Source of the DNA: an uncultured Methanocorpusculum sp.
GTDB lineage: Archaea; Halobacteriota; Methanomicrobia; Methanomicrobiales; Methanocorpusculaceae
Direction: 5' to 3'
Length of the DNA: 64,000 nt
Assembly (NCBI RefSeq): GCF_963667985.1
Contig: NZ_OY764081.1
Location: forward strand, 1-64,000
Shown: positions 8,665 to 17,153 of the stretch, piece by piece
Layout of the letters: each line of letters begins with the position of its first letter
How positions within the stretch are numbered: position 1 is the first letter of the stretch
The notes under the pieces: generated by a model
Told to the model about the DNA's origin: nothing
The model's database searches: none
Seen by the model: the letters and a program-made list of their open reading frames with translations, nothing else
Made by a program: the position numbers and the translations under genes

Positions 8665-9666
8665 TCGATCCGGTTACTGGTTTTGCATATCCCGAATCGT
8701 GGACGGCAAAATGCCGCGATGCAGACGCATTGGCAATTGCAAAAAGCGGTTTTGGGGTGCTGACTTCGAATGGTTCTGTTTTACGAAGGGGATTCACCAC
8801 AGGTTCAACTGCGGCGGCGGCGTGTTACGCTGCGGTCGCTTCTCGTGCGGCCCCCGTTAATAGTGCGCCGATACTGCTTCCCTGCGGGATCCTCGCCGAG
8901 ATCCCGGCTGTCGGAAAAGACGGGAGGGGTCGGCCAGAAAATTTTCTGGAGATTTCCCAAACGACATCACGGCTGGGATCCTCATGTGTGCGAAGGCGAC
9001 CCATTCCAATGAAATTTCTCTGGAAACAGGCGAGGGTGTCGGCCGTTTCGTTCGGGACACCCCTCGATATCCAAAAGGGGCGGCAGCCGTAAGCCCTCCT
9101 GCGAGAAAAGAGATTCTCGATGCGATCTCTTCAGCCTGCCGTGCGGCCGGTATTCCCGGAGCCTCTGTTTTACTTACGATTCCCGACGGCCGAAGGATCG
9201 GGGCAATGACCCTGAACCCGAAGATTGGAATTGATGGAGGGATTTCCATTGTTGGAACGACCGGGTTTGTTGAACCCTGGGATGATCATCTCTCGGAAAC
9301 GGTAAGTGAACGGATCTCCAAAGCACAGAATGTGGTAATAACTACCGGAAGGATCGAACTTCGTTACTCAAGACTTCTCTTCCCCGATTACGAGGTGGTT
9401 CTTGCCGGATCAAAAATCGCCGAGAGTCTCTCAGCGGTTGCAAATTGTGAGCATGCCGTCATCTGCGGTCTGCCGGCCCTGATCCTGCGGTTTTTCCATC
9501 CGGAAGTCGCGACCTCGCGGGATTTCCAACTGTCGAGGAGCTGATCGCGGGGCCCGACGGCGAATCCGCTCTTGCAGAGGAGCTGACCGCAGCAAAGCAG
9601 AAATACCCCTGGCTTCGTATCGTTATTGTAGATAGGGACGGTAAAATCATGGGAGATACGCAATGA
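8661..9666 (+). pseudogene. cbiD: Cobalt-precorrin-5B C1-methyltransferase CbiD, two frameshifts
   Basis: Methylates C1 of cobalt-precorrin-5B. The N-terminal frame has the CbiD signature RRGFTTGSTAAAACYAA at about 36-52. Near 8925, in a G-rich run (gacgggaggggtcgg), homology moves to the frame reading SARKFSGDFPNDITAGI and on through ETGEGVGRF, SVLLTIPDGRRIG, GIDGGISIVGTTGFVEPW and VICGLPALILRFFHPE. Near 9515 it moves again to AGFPTVEELIAGP, which ends at TGA 9664-9666, overlapping the cbiE start by 4 bases. Each break is mended by one added base. The restored product of about 335 residues has the right family length, and the surrounding operon is intact, so sequencing error is plausible. 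Confidence 0.85.
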
Positions 9667-10238
9667 AAATAATTGGAGTTGGATGCGGGGACGGAATGCT
9701 GACAAGGGAGGGAGAAGCTGCATTACGCAAAGCAAAAAATGTGTATGGATCAGGACGGGCGATCGAACTTGTCAGAGCTTTTATCCCTGCAGAGGCAGAT
9801 ATCATCGAGATAACGGATTACAAAGCGCTTCGTTTTCTTCCCGACGATGCGGTAGTTCTTTCGACGGGAGATCCTTTGATGGCAGGGCTTGGCTATCTGC
9901 CGGGCGAGATCATCCCGGGGATCTCATCGATGCAGGCGGCGTTTGCCCGTCTCCATGCCCCATGGACAAATGTGGCTGTCGTGAATGCTCATGGAAAAAA
10001 TCATCAGGATGCTGTGTCCCGGACCGTTCAGGACATTGCTACCGGGCACTCGGTTTTTCTCATTGCCGATCCTGATTTTTCAGTGGAGGAACTTGCCCGT
10101 TCACTTCCCGCATCTGTACCTATTGCGATCTGCGAGGATCTCGGATATCCTAACGAAAGGATTGCTGAAGGAACCGCGAAAAATCCTCCGGCGGTGTTAA
10201 GTAAACTCTTCTGCATCGTTGTGGGATACAAAAAATAA
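9663..10238 (+). CDS. cbiE: Cobalt-precorrin-7 C5-methyltransferase CbiE
   Basis: Methylates C5 of cobalt-precorrin-7. The 191-residue tetrapyrrole methylase begins IIGVGCGDGMLTREGEAAL, then VYGSGRAIELV, LSTGDPLMAGLGYL at about 66-79, and IIPGISSMQAAFARLHAPW, the CbiE form of the product-loop motif, then VVNAHGK. Last gene of the cbi operon. The cobalt-precorrin-6A reductase CbiJ expected between CbiG/CbiD and CbiE/CbiT steps is not in this operon or elsewhere in the window. Confidence 0.92.
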   Translation: MKIIGVGCGDGMLTREGEAALRKAKNVYGSGRAIELVRAFIPAEADIIEITDYKALRFLPDDAVVLSTGDPLMAGLGYLPGEIIPGISSMQAAFARLHAPWTNVAVVNAHGKNHQDAVSRTVQDIATGHSVFLIADPDFSVEELARSLPASVPIAICEDLGYPNERIAEGTAKNPPAVLSKLFCIVVGYKK

Positions 10239-10277
10239 TAAAAAATTGAGATGTAATTTCTGATCACAAAAAGAGGA

Positions 10278-10592
10278 TTACTCCTCTCCCTGTTTTCCTC
10301 TCCGGGCTTTTGCCGAAGCGTTCCAGTATCCAAAAATATAACCGATAATCAGTGCGCCAATCGCTGTTTGAACACAGAAGAAGAGCGTTTCGATTTCTCC
10401 GCTTGGCGGGGTCCAGATTGAGTTAAACCATGGTATGTAGCCTGTTGCATCGATCGTCTCGGCAGCACCGCCGTCTGCTCCACCCCAGCCTTCTTCATCA
10501 CCTGTACCGGATGGAACTATGGCAAGTGTTCCAATAACGAGCAGAACAATGACGAGAAGGCCCACAAGAATCTCAAGATGTGCTTTCTTCAT
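10278..10592 (-). CDS. cbiN: Cobalt ECF transporter accessory protein CbiN
   Basis: Small two-helix membrane protein that partners CbiM in cobalt uptake. The 104 residues show an N-terminal TM helix ([21 protein letters not shown]), an extracellular loop rich in Gly and acid ([14 protein letters not shown]) ending in [21 protein letters not shown], and a second TM helix ([13 protein letters not shown]). Its start overlaps the cbiM stop by four bases. No CbiQ or CbiO lies beside this copy, so it probably shares an energizing module encoded elsewhere, perhaps the CbiQ and CbiO at 1-4 kb. Confidence 0.9.
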   Translation of the reverse strand: MKKAHLEILVGLLVIVLLVIGTLAIVPSGTGDEEGWGGADGGAAETIDATGYIPWFNSIWTPPSGEIETLFFCVQTAIGALIIGYIFGYWNASAKARRGKQGEE

Positions 10593-11284
10593 ACTGCTTC
10601 TCCCTGGATCTTTGCAATCTCGTCATCCTGGATAATTCCGAGTTTCTTTAAGATCTCCGGCTTTACACGGACGATGTATTTTGCGACGAGTGCACAGATG
10701 ATACCCTCGATAATGGCGAGAGGAATCTGGGTCACGGCAAAGATACCGGCGAATGCAATGAATGCATTGAGAATACTTCCTTCGACCGGAAACACTATTG
10801 CAAGCTGCAGTGAGGTCACGGTGTAGGTGACTAAATTTGCGACGGCGGCGGTTACGAATACTGCAATTCCAATGCCGACCTTGCCGGTTCTTCTTAAACC
10901 GACGAAAACGAGCCAGGCAATGAAAGGACCGGCAATGGCCATGGAGAAAACGTTTGCTCCAAGCGTCGTAAGTCCTCCGTGTGCAAGCAGCAGGGCCTGG
11001 AATAAGAGAACGATTGTTCCAAGAACAGAGGTAATGAACGGTCCAAAGAACGCCGCCGAAAGACCTGTTCCTGTAGGATGGGAACAGCTTCCCGTTACCG
11101 ACGGGATCTTGAGTGCAGAAAGTACGAAGACAAATGCACCGCATACCGCCATCAAGGGGAGAACACGCCGATCCTCCTGAATCATTTTGGTCATTTTCCA
11201 AATACCGTAGATGACAAACGGAGCTGAAAGAACAGCCCAGAATATACACCAGCCGATGGGTAAATACCCCTCCATAATATGCAT
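10589..11284 (-). CDS. cbiM: Cobalt ECF transporter substrate-binding protein CbiM (stand-alone)
   Basis: S-component that binds Co(II) through the N-terminal Met-His segment. The 231 residues start MHIMEGYLP, with six or seven TM segments, the [18 protein letters not shown] motif at about 65-82 and [24 protein letters not shown] near 103-126. It is intact, unlike the CbiM at 1053, and its C-terminal region ([15 protein letters not shown]) served to place the frameshift there. A possible TATA element (TTATATATT read on the minus strand, near 11303-11312) precedes it. NikM, the nickel counterpart, is similar; the cobalamin context favours cobalt. Confidence 0.9.
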   Translation of the reverse strand: MHIMEGYLPIGWCIFWAVLSAPFVIYGIWKMTKMIQEDRRVLPLMAVCGAFVFVLSALKIPSVTGSCSHPTGTGLSAAFFGPFITSVLGTIVLLFQALLLAHGGLTTLGANVFSMAIAGPFIAWLVFVGLRRTGKVGIGIAVFVTAAVANLVTYTVTSLQLAIVFPVEGSILNAFIAFAGIFAVTQIPLAIIEGIICALVAKYIVRVKPEILKKLGIIQDDEIAKIQGEAV

Positions 11285-11394
11285 AATAAAAATTGTCTTA
11301 ATGAATATATAATTGTGTAGTAATTGATTTTAATTAATAAATGTAAAATTATATTGTTAAATAAACAGCGTTACAAAAAAGTGGGGATTGGAGA

Positions 11395-11802
11395 TCAGAG
11401 ATGTGTGTTCAGCGCGAAATTAGCGTTTTTGAGCATAATGTCGGCGAGAAGCGGATCTTTGCCAATAGGTTCGGCATATACGAGAGGAATCTCGGTTCCG
11501 TTTGCCAGAATGAAACTGCCACGTGACTCGTTTGATTTCAGACCGAGAAGTCCGGGTATGTCTTCAAGCACGTGGACGCCTTTGGCAAGGAACAGCGGAA
11601 CAACGACTAAAAGTTCGATATCCTCGCATTTCATGGAATCAAGCCCTTCCAAAACTGTCGGAGAACTGTTTTCCATAAAACATGTTTTAATCAGATACTC
11701 GTCCGTTTTCTCGGCCATCAATTCAGCGGTTGAAGTGATGAGCTCTTTATTATAATTGAGTCTGCTTCCATGACCTATCAGAAGTAAACCTTGTTTGCGC
11801 AT
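11395..11802 (-). CDS. cbiX: Sirohydrochlorin chelatase, small form (CbiX/CfbA)
   Basis: Inserts Co(II) or Ni(II) into sirohydrochlorin, the branch point for cobalamin and F430. The 135-residue size fits the short archaeal CbiX, which works as a homodimer. LLIGHGSRLNYNKE near the N terminus holds the metal-site His, and a second His lies in LFLAKGVHVLEDIP at about 76. It is the last gene of a minus-strand operon of metal-transport genes, just after a TrmO-like gene. Archaeal enzymes of this type can use both metals, so it cannot be assigned to cobalt alone. Confidence 0.88.
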   Translation of the reverse strand: MRKQGLLLIGHGSRLNYNKELITSTAELMAEKTDEYLIKTCFMENSSPTVLEGLDSMKCEDIELLVVVPLFLAKGVHVLEDIPGLLGLKSNESRGSFILANGTEIPLVYAEPIGKDPLLADIMLKNANFALNTHL

Positions 11803-11856
11803 ACATAAAGGTATGATTCACTTACTATAAATCAAATTGGTTTTATGTTTGACATC

Positions 11857-12291
11857 TCATTCAGTTTTGAGAAACTGTTTTGCCTCGTCAATACCTCGGG
11901 AATATGGTTTGATGTCGATGACCGGTGTTTTATCCAAGGCGTCTAAACCGCATACAGTCAGCACATTATCATTGATGGATTCTATGATGACCAATGTCAG
12001 CGAAACAGGATTTGGACGGGCAGGCGAACGCGTGTTAAAGACGCCTGTCAGCGGGGTGTCGGGATTCCCCCGCGGGTGTACCTCGATTACATTTCGATCG
12101 GAACGATCGAACCAGCAGATAACAAATATCTGTCTGCCGGGGGACAGACCTGCAAGCCCTTTGGCATACTCCGGAAAGATGACGATTTGACTGCTTTGTT
12201 CATTTTCACGTCCCTGTGACGGGGCATCTCCCTTTTCTTTAAATGGTGATATTACGGTTCCTATTGGTTTACACTCAAACGTTCCGGTCAT
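11857..12291 (-). CDS. TrmO/TsaA-family SAM-dependent protein, copy 1
   Basis: Family known for TrmO, which N6-methylates t6A37 in tRNA-Thr using SAM bound in a small beta barrel. The 144 residues hold the usual order: KPIGTVISPFKEKGDAPSQG at the N terminus, VICWFDRSDRN at about 56-66, GVFNTRSPARPNPVSLTLV at about 83-101 and LDALDKTPVIDIKPYS near the C terminus. It lies between the His-rich ATPase and cbiX in a metal-transport operon that has a second copy at 14311-14736. Two copies in one transport operon suggest a role other than, or besides, tRNA modification; that is inference. Confidence 0.85.
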   Translation of the reverse strand: MTGTFECKPIGTVISPFKEKGDAPSQGRENEQSSQIVIFPEYAKGLAGLSPGRQIFVICWFDRSDRNVIEVHPRGNPDTPLTGVFNTRSPARPNPVSLTLVIIESINDNVLTVCGLDALDKTPVIDIKPYSRGIDEAKQFLKTE

Positions 12292-12343
12292 AATAATTCC
12301 TGTTTTTTGTAGCGTAAAGATGTTTGTATAGGTTTTCTCTCAA

Positions 12344-13243
12344 TCAGCCGCACGGCACAACAATCGGCAGATCGTTATGGAATATCACATCCATCGGTAT
12401 TCCGTATACCGCCTCGATAATATCTTCAGTCACTCCTGATTTGTCGCACATCGCATAGATCTTCCCTTCTTTCATGAACAAAAACCGGTCCGCAAATCGC
12501 AGAGCAAGATTCAGGTCATGCATCGTCATTACGGTTGCCACATCGTGATAATCAACAACATCCCGAATGGCACGGAGAATCTCCATCTGCCTGCACAGAT
12601 CAAGAGCGCTTGTTGGTTCATCCAGAAGAAGAACAGAAGGCTCCTGGACAATTGCCCGGCAAAGGCAGACCCTCTGCAGTTCCCCGCCCGAGAGCTCGTC
12701 AATGTACCTGAGCTGCATATCGGTAAGGCCGAACCGTTCAATGGCCTTCTCCACAATTTGATAATCATGATCGGAAACACGCCATCCAATATGCGGTTTT
12801 CGACCAAGCAGCACGGAATCGAACACCGTCATACGGGCCGACTCGTTTCGCTGGGCGACATATCCAACGTTTTTTGCAATTTCATTGCCGCTCATCTTGG
12901 TCAGGTTCAGCTCTCCAAGCATGATCGTTCCGGTTTTCGGCTGGAGAATCAGGTTCATACACTTGAGTAGCGTTGATTTCCCAACACCGTTGGGGCCAAG
13001 GATCGCAAGAATTTCGCCACGTGAAACTCCCACGCAGATTTCATCCAGAACTCTTGCAGTTTTGTACTCGAAATTCACACAGTCGACATTCAGTAGTGCC
13101 GGCGTCGGAGCATCGGTATGATGATCATGCGGAACACCATGAAGATGTTCATGTGTATGGACATAGCCGTCTGAATGAACATGCGGGTGGATATGCAGTT
13201 CTTCATCATAGCCGTGTTCTTCGTGAGATGGATATTTATTCAT
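12344..13243 (-). CDS. ABC transporter ATPase (FepC/BtuD type) with His-rich N-terminal extension
   Basis: ATPase of a metal-chelate or corrinoid type importer. After about 45 residues of unusual His-rich sequence (HIHPHVHSDGYVHTHEHLH followed by HDHH), the ABC domain begins: Walker A GPNGVGKST at about 82-90, Q-loop YVAQRNES, signature ELSGGELQR, Walker B VLLLDEPTSALD and H-loop MTMHDLNLALRF. A C-terminal segment of about 50 residues follows. The extension has more than a dozen His and several acidic residues, like storage or sensing tails of nickel and cobalt proteins. Start overlaps the permease stop by four bases. Confidence 0.88.
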   Translation of the reverse strand: MNKYPSHEEHGYDEELHIHPHVHSDGYVHTHEHLHGVPHDHHTDAPTPALLNVDCVNFEYKTARVLDEICVGVSRGEILAILGPNGVGKSTLLKCMNLILQPKTGTIMLGELNLTKMSGNEIAKNVGYVAQRNESARMTVFDSVLLGRKPHIGWRVSDHDYQIVEKAIERFGLTDMQLRYIDELSGGELQRVCLCRAIVQEPSVLLLDEPTSALDLCRQMEILRAIRDVVDYHDVATVMTMHDLNLALRFADRFLFMKEGKIYAMCDKSGVTEDIIEAVYGIPMDVIFHNDLPIVVPCG

Positions 13244-14307
13244 ACCCGCCTCCCCCGTATAATCAGATACAGGAATACCGGAGCTCCGAGAAATGCGGTC
13301 AATACAGCAACTGGCAAGACGTGAGGGGCGATCAGTGTTCGGGCCACAGTATCAGAAACAAGTAATAGAACTGCACCGCAGACAAAACTTGCCGGAATCA
13401 AAAACCGGTGATCATCGCCCACGATCTTTCGCATCATGTGCGGACAAACCAGGCCCACAAAGCCGATGATCCCAAGAAATGCCACGATGACTGCACTGAT
13501 CAAAGATGCAGCAATCATACCAAGGAGGCGTGTCCTCTCAACGTTGACGCCAAGACCTTTTGCGGTTTCTTCTCCGGCATCGATTGCGTTATAATCCCAG
13601 CGTTTATAGATGAAGTAGATGAAGCAGATCACGGTCATCAGCGTAATCAGTCCAAGTTCCGTCCAGCTTGCTCTTGCAACATCTCCAAACTGCCAGAAAA
13701 CGATTGAGGCAAGACGGGTGTCGTCAACGAAGTACTGAATTGCCATTAACCCGGCGCTAAAAAGAGAGCTGATGGCAACACCTGCCAGAATCATCGTTTC
13801 AGGAGTTGCAGAACGAATCTTTGCAATGAACAGAATAATTACTGTTGTCAGAATAGAGAAGACGAATGCCGAGATCGTCGTTAGATACGGGTTGTTAATT
13901 ACAACAGCATCGGCGATGCTGCTTCCGGTGGTACCTGCTCCAAAAAGCAGAATGCCGACAGCAGCTCCAAATGCCGCAGCACTGGAAAGCCCAAGAGTGA
14001 ATGGAGATGCAAGAGGGTTACGTAAAACCGACTGCATGGAAACTCCGGCAATTGCGAGTCCAGCGCCGGCTACAATAGCCGTCAAAGCCTGAGGGATTCT
14101 GATGTTCCAGATGATCCTTTCATAAAGACTGGTGCCGCCCCCTCCAAAAATCGTCGCAATAATATCGGGTATTGGAATAGAGACCGCACCTACCGAGACG
14201 GAAACGAAAAACATAACGATAGTGGCAATAATTCCGATTAATATTATCGTGACTTTTCTGCTGACGTAGGCTTTGTAGTTCGTTGGTTTTTTCTCTTCTT
14301 TATTCAT
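13240..14307 (-). CDS. FecCD-family ABC transporter permease
   Basis: Membrane channel of the same importer. The 355 residues contain about ten TM helices and the FecCD/BtuC marks: RIPQALTAIVAGAGLAIAGVSMQ at about 68-90, NPLASPFTLGLSSAAAFGA, GWDY-like RWDYNAIDAGEETAKGLG near 235, and GFVGLVCPHMMRKIVGDDHR near 290, which contacts the ATPase. Length is ordinary. It sits between a TrmO-like gene and the His-rich ATPase, all on one strand with overlaps or gaps of a few bases. Confidence 0.9.
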   Translation of the reverse strand: MNKEEKKPTNYKAYVSRKVTIILIGIIATIVMFFVSVSVGAVSIPIPDIIATIFGGGGTSLYERIIWNIRIPQALTAIVAGAGLAIAGVSMQSVLRNPLASPFTLGLSSAAAFGAAVGILLFGAGTTGSSIADAVVINNPYLTTISAFVFSILTTVIILFIAKIRSATPETMILAGVAISSLFSAGLMAIQYFVDDTRLASIVFWQFGDVARASWTELGLITLMTVICFIYFIYKRWDYNAIDAGEETAKGLGVNVERTRLLGMIAASLISAVIVAFLGIIGFVGLVCPHMMRKIVGDDHRFLIPASFVCGAVLLLVSDTVARTLIAPHVLPVAVLTAFLGAPVFLYLIIRGRRV

Positions 14308-14310
14308 GCT

Positions 14311-14736
14311 TTATCCATTTCGCGGCGTATCAATCCCTTCTGAATAAGGTTTGATGTCAACAACGGGCGTCTGATCCAATGCTTCCAGTCCTTTGACTGT
14401 CAAAATTCTTCCTTCGATATCCACAAGTTTTACCAACGTTAATGCGATAGGATTAGGGCGATTCGGTGAACGATTTGAGAATATGCCGCGGGGAGGGTTC
14501 TGTTCCTCCCCAGGTCTTCGCGACTTCAAAACCGTCCGGTCGGACCGGTCGAACCAGCAAAAGATAAACAGATCATCGCCAATGAAAAGTCCTTCTGCTG
14601 CCTCCTGATATGCAGGTTCAAGTGTGATGATACTCAGTTTGTCGGTGTGTCTTCCCTGTTTGGGAGCGTCTTCGCGTGTTTTAAACGGAGATGAAACAAA
14701 ACCGATAGGAACGCAATTCATACATAATTCAGTCAT
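14311..14736 (-). CDS. TrmO/TsaA-family SAM-dependent protein, copy 2
   Basis: Second member of the TrmO family in this operon. ATG 14736 is preferred because GGAGAT lies about six bases upstream and it lines up with copy 1; an in-frame ATG at 14757 would add seven residues and overlap the preceding gene. Motifs: PIGFVSSPFKTREDAPKQG, IFCWFDRSDRTV, GIFSNRSPNRPNPIALTLV, LEALDQTPVVDIKPYSEG. It shares all family motifs with the 11857-12291 copy but differs along its length, so the pair is not a recent duplication. It is placed between the second binding protein gene and the permease gene. Confidence 0.85.
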   Translation of the reverse strand: MTELCMNCVPIGFVSSPFKTREDAPKQGRHTDKLSIITLEPAYQEAAEGLFIGDDLFIFCWFDRSDRTVLKSRRPGEEQNPPRGIFSNRSPNRPNPIALTLVKLVDIEGRILTVKGLEALDQTPVVDIKPYSEGIDTPRNG

Positions 14737-14753
14737 AAAAATATCTCCAAAAA

Positions 14754-15896
14754 TCAAATAGTGGAAAGATCCACTTTCTGATAAGAGAGCCCGTTCATGT
14801 GCTCATTCAATTTTTGATACACATCTCCACCGACAACATTATTGTAGATTTCATCAGCTATAATAGCAAGATCAATATCTGCAAATTGTTCTGGATACAG
14901 AATTTTACCGATGTAGTAGGCATTGACCAGCTGTGTCTCATAGTTTGCACCGGCTGAAATGTCTGGGTTAACAGTATAGACCTCACCGGTCTTTGCTGCC
15001 GCTAAAGTTTTGTAAGATGGATCAGTTTGAAGTTCATATATTGCTCCGCCTCCTGCAGCGTTTATGGTTCCAAGCCCGACAAATATAGTGTCGGGATCCC
15101 ATGCGAGAATCTGTTCTTTTGCTACCTGAGCATACTCGCTTTGGGCAACGTCCAGCATTTCTGATGCAACATTGTTGACGTTCAGGAGTTTGAACGGCAG
15201 GTAGTTCGGGTTAGTGCCGTCAAGTCCGTGTTCACCGCGATAAGATATACCACCAACATATGCACGGGCATCTGATGCTGATACGTTTGCAACACGGGAT
15301 GTCAAATCATTTTCTACCGAAGTAAAGTAGGAAATAAGTTCCTGATATCTGTCCTGTTTATGCAGAATCATTGCAAGCATTTCAAGAGAATCACAGACTT
15401 TTTCTTTCTGGGTTACAAAGTCTCCCGTATAGAAGAGAACAACAGGAATACCTGTTTTTTCCTGGATTTCGTTAGCAGATTCGATACTTGCCTCACTGGA
15501 TGCGGCGATAAAGAGTACATCTGCACCTGATGTCAGAAGTTTTTCTCCGTCAACAACGCTGCGTGAAGCACCAATCTCTGAAATGTTGAGAATTTCAGGA
15601 TTTGCAAGCATATACGGACGTGGATCTTCAGGATAAATGTTCAAAGCACTGTCAGAATAATCAACGGCAACCACACGGTCTAAATCGACATCAAGATAGA
15701 CGAAATATCTCATGGAACCAGAACCGCTGACAGCAATTTTGTCGGGATTATCGGGTATGGATACCACTCGACCAAAGGAGTCGGTGATATTAATCGTTCC
15801 ATCTCCCGAGTTAGGCGTGCTGATGCATCCAGCACACATGCATATTGCGAGTACGCAGAAACATGCAAAAAATGAAATGAGTATTTTTTTGTTCAT
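14754..15896 (-). CDS. Substrate-binding lipoprotein of metal-chelate ABC transporter, copy 2
   Basis: Extracytoplasmic receptor of the TroA-fold/BtuF group (PF01497 type). The 380-residue precursor has a Sec signal with a lipobox (ICMCAGC at about 18-24), then DSFGRVVSIPDNPDKIAV, the entry of the first lobe, GASRSVVDGEKLLTSGADVLFI, GIPVVLFYTGDFVTQKEKV and a second lobe with VGGISYRGEHGLDGTNPNYLPF and AWDPDTIFVGLG. It is closely similar to the next gene upstream (15900-17030). The ligand is unknown; neighbours suggest a cobalt, nickel or iron species, free, chelated or porphyrinoid. Confidence 0.87.
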   Translation of the reverse strand: MNKKILISFFACFCVLAICMCAGCISTPNSGDGTINITDSFGRVVSIPDNPDKIAVSGSGSMRYFVYLDVDLDRVVAVDYSDSALNIYPEDPRPYMLANPEILNISEIGASRSVVDGEKLLTSGADVLFIAASSEASIESANEIQEKTGIPVVLFYTGDFVTQKEKVCDSLEMLAMILHKQDRYQELISYFTSVENDLTSRVANVSASDARAYVGGISYRGEHGLDGTNPNYLPFKLLNVNNVASEMLDVAQSEYAQVAKEQILAWDPDTIFVGLGTINAAGGGAIYELQTDPSYKTLAAAKTGEVYTVNPDISAGANYETQLVNAYYIGKILYPEQFADIDLAIIADEIYNNVVGGDVYQKLNEHMNGLSYQKVDLSTI

Positions 15897-15899
15897 AGA

Positions 15900-17030
15900 T
15901 TACAACACGAGTTTTGTATAGGAGAGTCCGTCCAGATTTGCTTTCAGCTGTTCGTAGACCGGCGCACCGTCAATGAACGTGTAAATCTCATTTGCTTTTG
16001 CTGCAGGGTCGATGTCTGCAAACTGCTCCGGATAGAGGATCGTACCAATGTAGTAGGCATTTGCCATACTCGTTTCATGGTTCGTTCCCATTGACGTGTG
16101 AGGATTGACGGCATACACTTCACCGGTCTTTACCGCTGTCAGTTCCCGATAAGATGGATCGGTCTGCAATTCGTAAATTGCCCCTCCTCCTGCTGCACTC
16201 ATAGTAACGAGGTCAACAAAGATGATATCAGGATCCCATCCAAGAATCTGTTCCTTTGAGATTGCCGCATATCCGGTGCTCGTTGTCGCATTTATTACCG
16301 AGGCAACATTCATTGCATGAAGAACAGTGAATGGATAATATGTCGGATCAGTTCCATCGAGACCGTGTGCCCCGCTGTAGGAGATACCACCAACATACAC
16401 GGATGGTTTATCTGCATCGGAAATACCAGCAGTTCTGGTTTCCAGATCGGTACGAACATCAGCAAAGTATTGGATGACATCCTCCGCACGTTTATCCACA
16501 TGGAGAATATTACCAATCATTCTCAGAGATGAGGCTACTTTGTCTCCATTTGTAACATAATCTCCCGAGTAGAAAAGAACCACAGGGATCCCGGTTTTTT
16601 CCTGAATCTCGTTAGCTGACTGGATTGCAGTGTCGCTGTATCCTGCCATGAACAAAACATCCGGATTGATCGAAAGAAGTTTCTCAGCATCAACAACTCC
16701 TTTTGCGGTACCAAGAGCCGGGAGTTCTTTGATTTCAGGATGGGCAAGCATATAGGGCCGGACATCCTTGTCAAAATTAAGGAGATTGCTGTCCTGAAAA
16801 TCGATAGCAACGAGCCTGTCGGTCACATTGAGATAGGCAAAATAACGTGTCGAGCCCGAGCCGCTTTCAGCAATTCTTTCAGGATTGTCTGGAACAACGA
16901 CCACTCTGCCGCCCGAGTCGGTTATGGTGATGGTACCATCACCGGTTTCTTCAGCGGTGCTTACGCAGCCTGCAGACACGCAGACGAGAGTCAGAGCAAG
17001 CAGTAAAAGTACAGTAAAAAATTTCCTCAT
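15900..17030 (-). CDS. Substrate-binding lipoprotein of metal-chelate ABC transporter, copy 1
   Basis: First gene of the operon and tandem paralogue of 14754-15896, with three bases between them. The 376 residues have signal and lipobox (CVSAGC at about 17-22), TDSGGRVVVVPDNPERIAESGSGS, NPDVLFMAGYSDTAIQSANEIQ, VGGISYSGAHGLDGTDPTYYPF and GWDPDIIFVDLV. Both copies keep the HGLDGT loop. Two receptors for one permease/ATPase pair suggest two related ligands or different affinities. The 123-base gap to the divergent FmdE-like gene holds AGTATTAAC and GGTAATAC elements that may be shared operators. Confidence 0.88.
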   Translation of the reverse strand: MRKFFTVLLLLALTLVCVSAGCVSTAEETGDGTITITDSGGRVVVVPDNPERIAESGSGSTRYFAYLNVTDRLVAIDFQDSNLLNFDKDVRPYMLAHPEIKELPALGTAKGVVDAEKLLSINPDVLFMAGYSDTAIQSANEIQEKTGIPVVLFYSGDYVTNGDKVASSLRMIGNILHVDKRAEDVIQYFADVRTDLETRTAGISDADKPSVYVGGISYSGAHGLDGTDPTYYPFTVLHAMNVASVINATTSTGYAAISKEQILGWDPDIIFVDLVTMSAAGGGAIYELQTDPSYRELTAVKTGEVYAVNPHTSMGTNHETSMANAYYIGTILYPEQFADIDPAAKANEIYTFIDGAPVYEQLKANLDGLSYTKLVL

Positions 17031-17153
17031 AGTATTAACATTCTAGAATTTTGTCACAATAGGTAATACACATCTCTATTTTTCACCATAATAAAAACAT
17101 GCAATGTATATTTTCGTATGATTTTTATATCGGATAATGCGTATTATGTTTAT

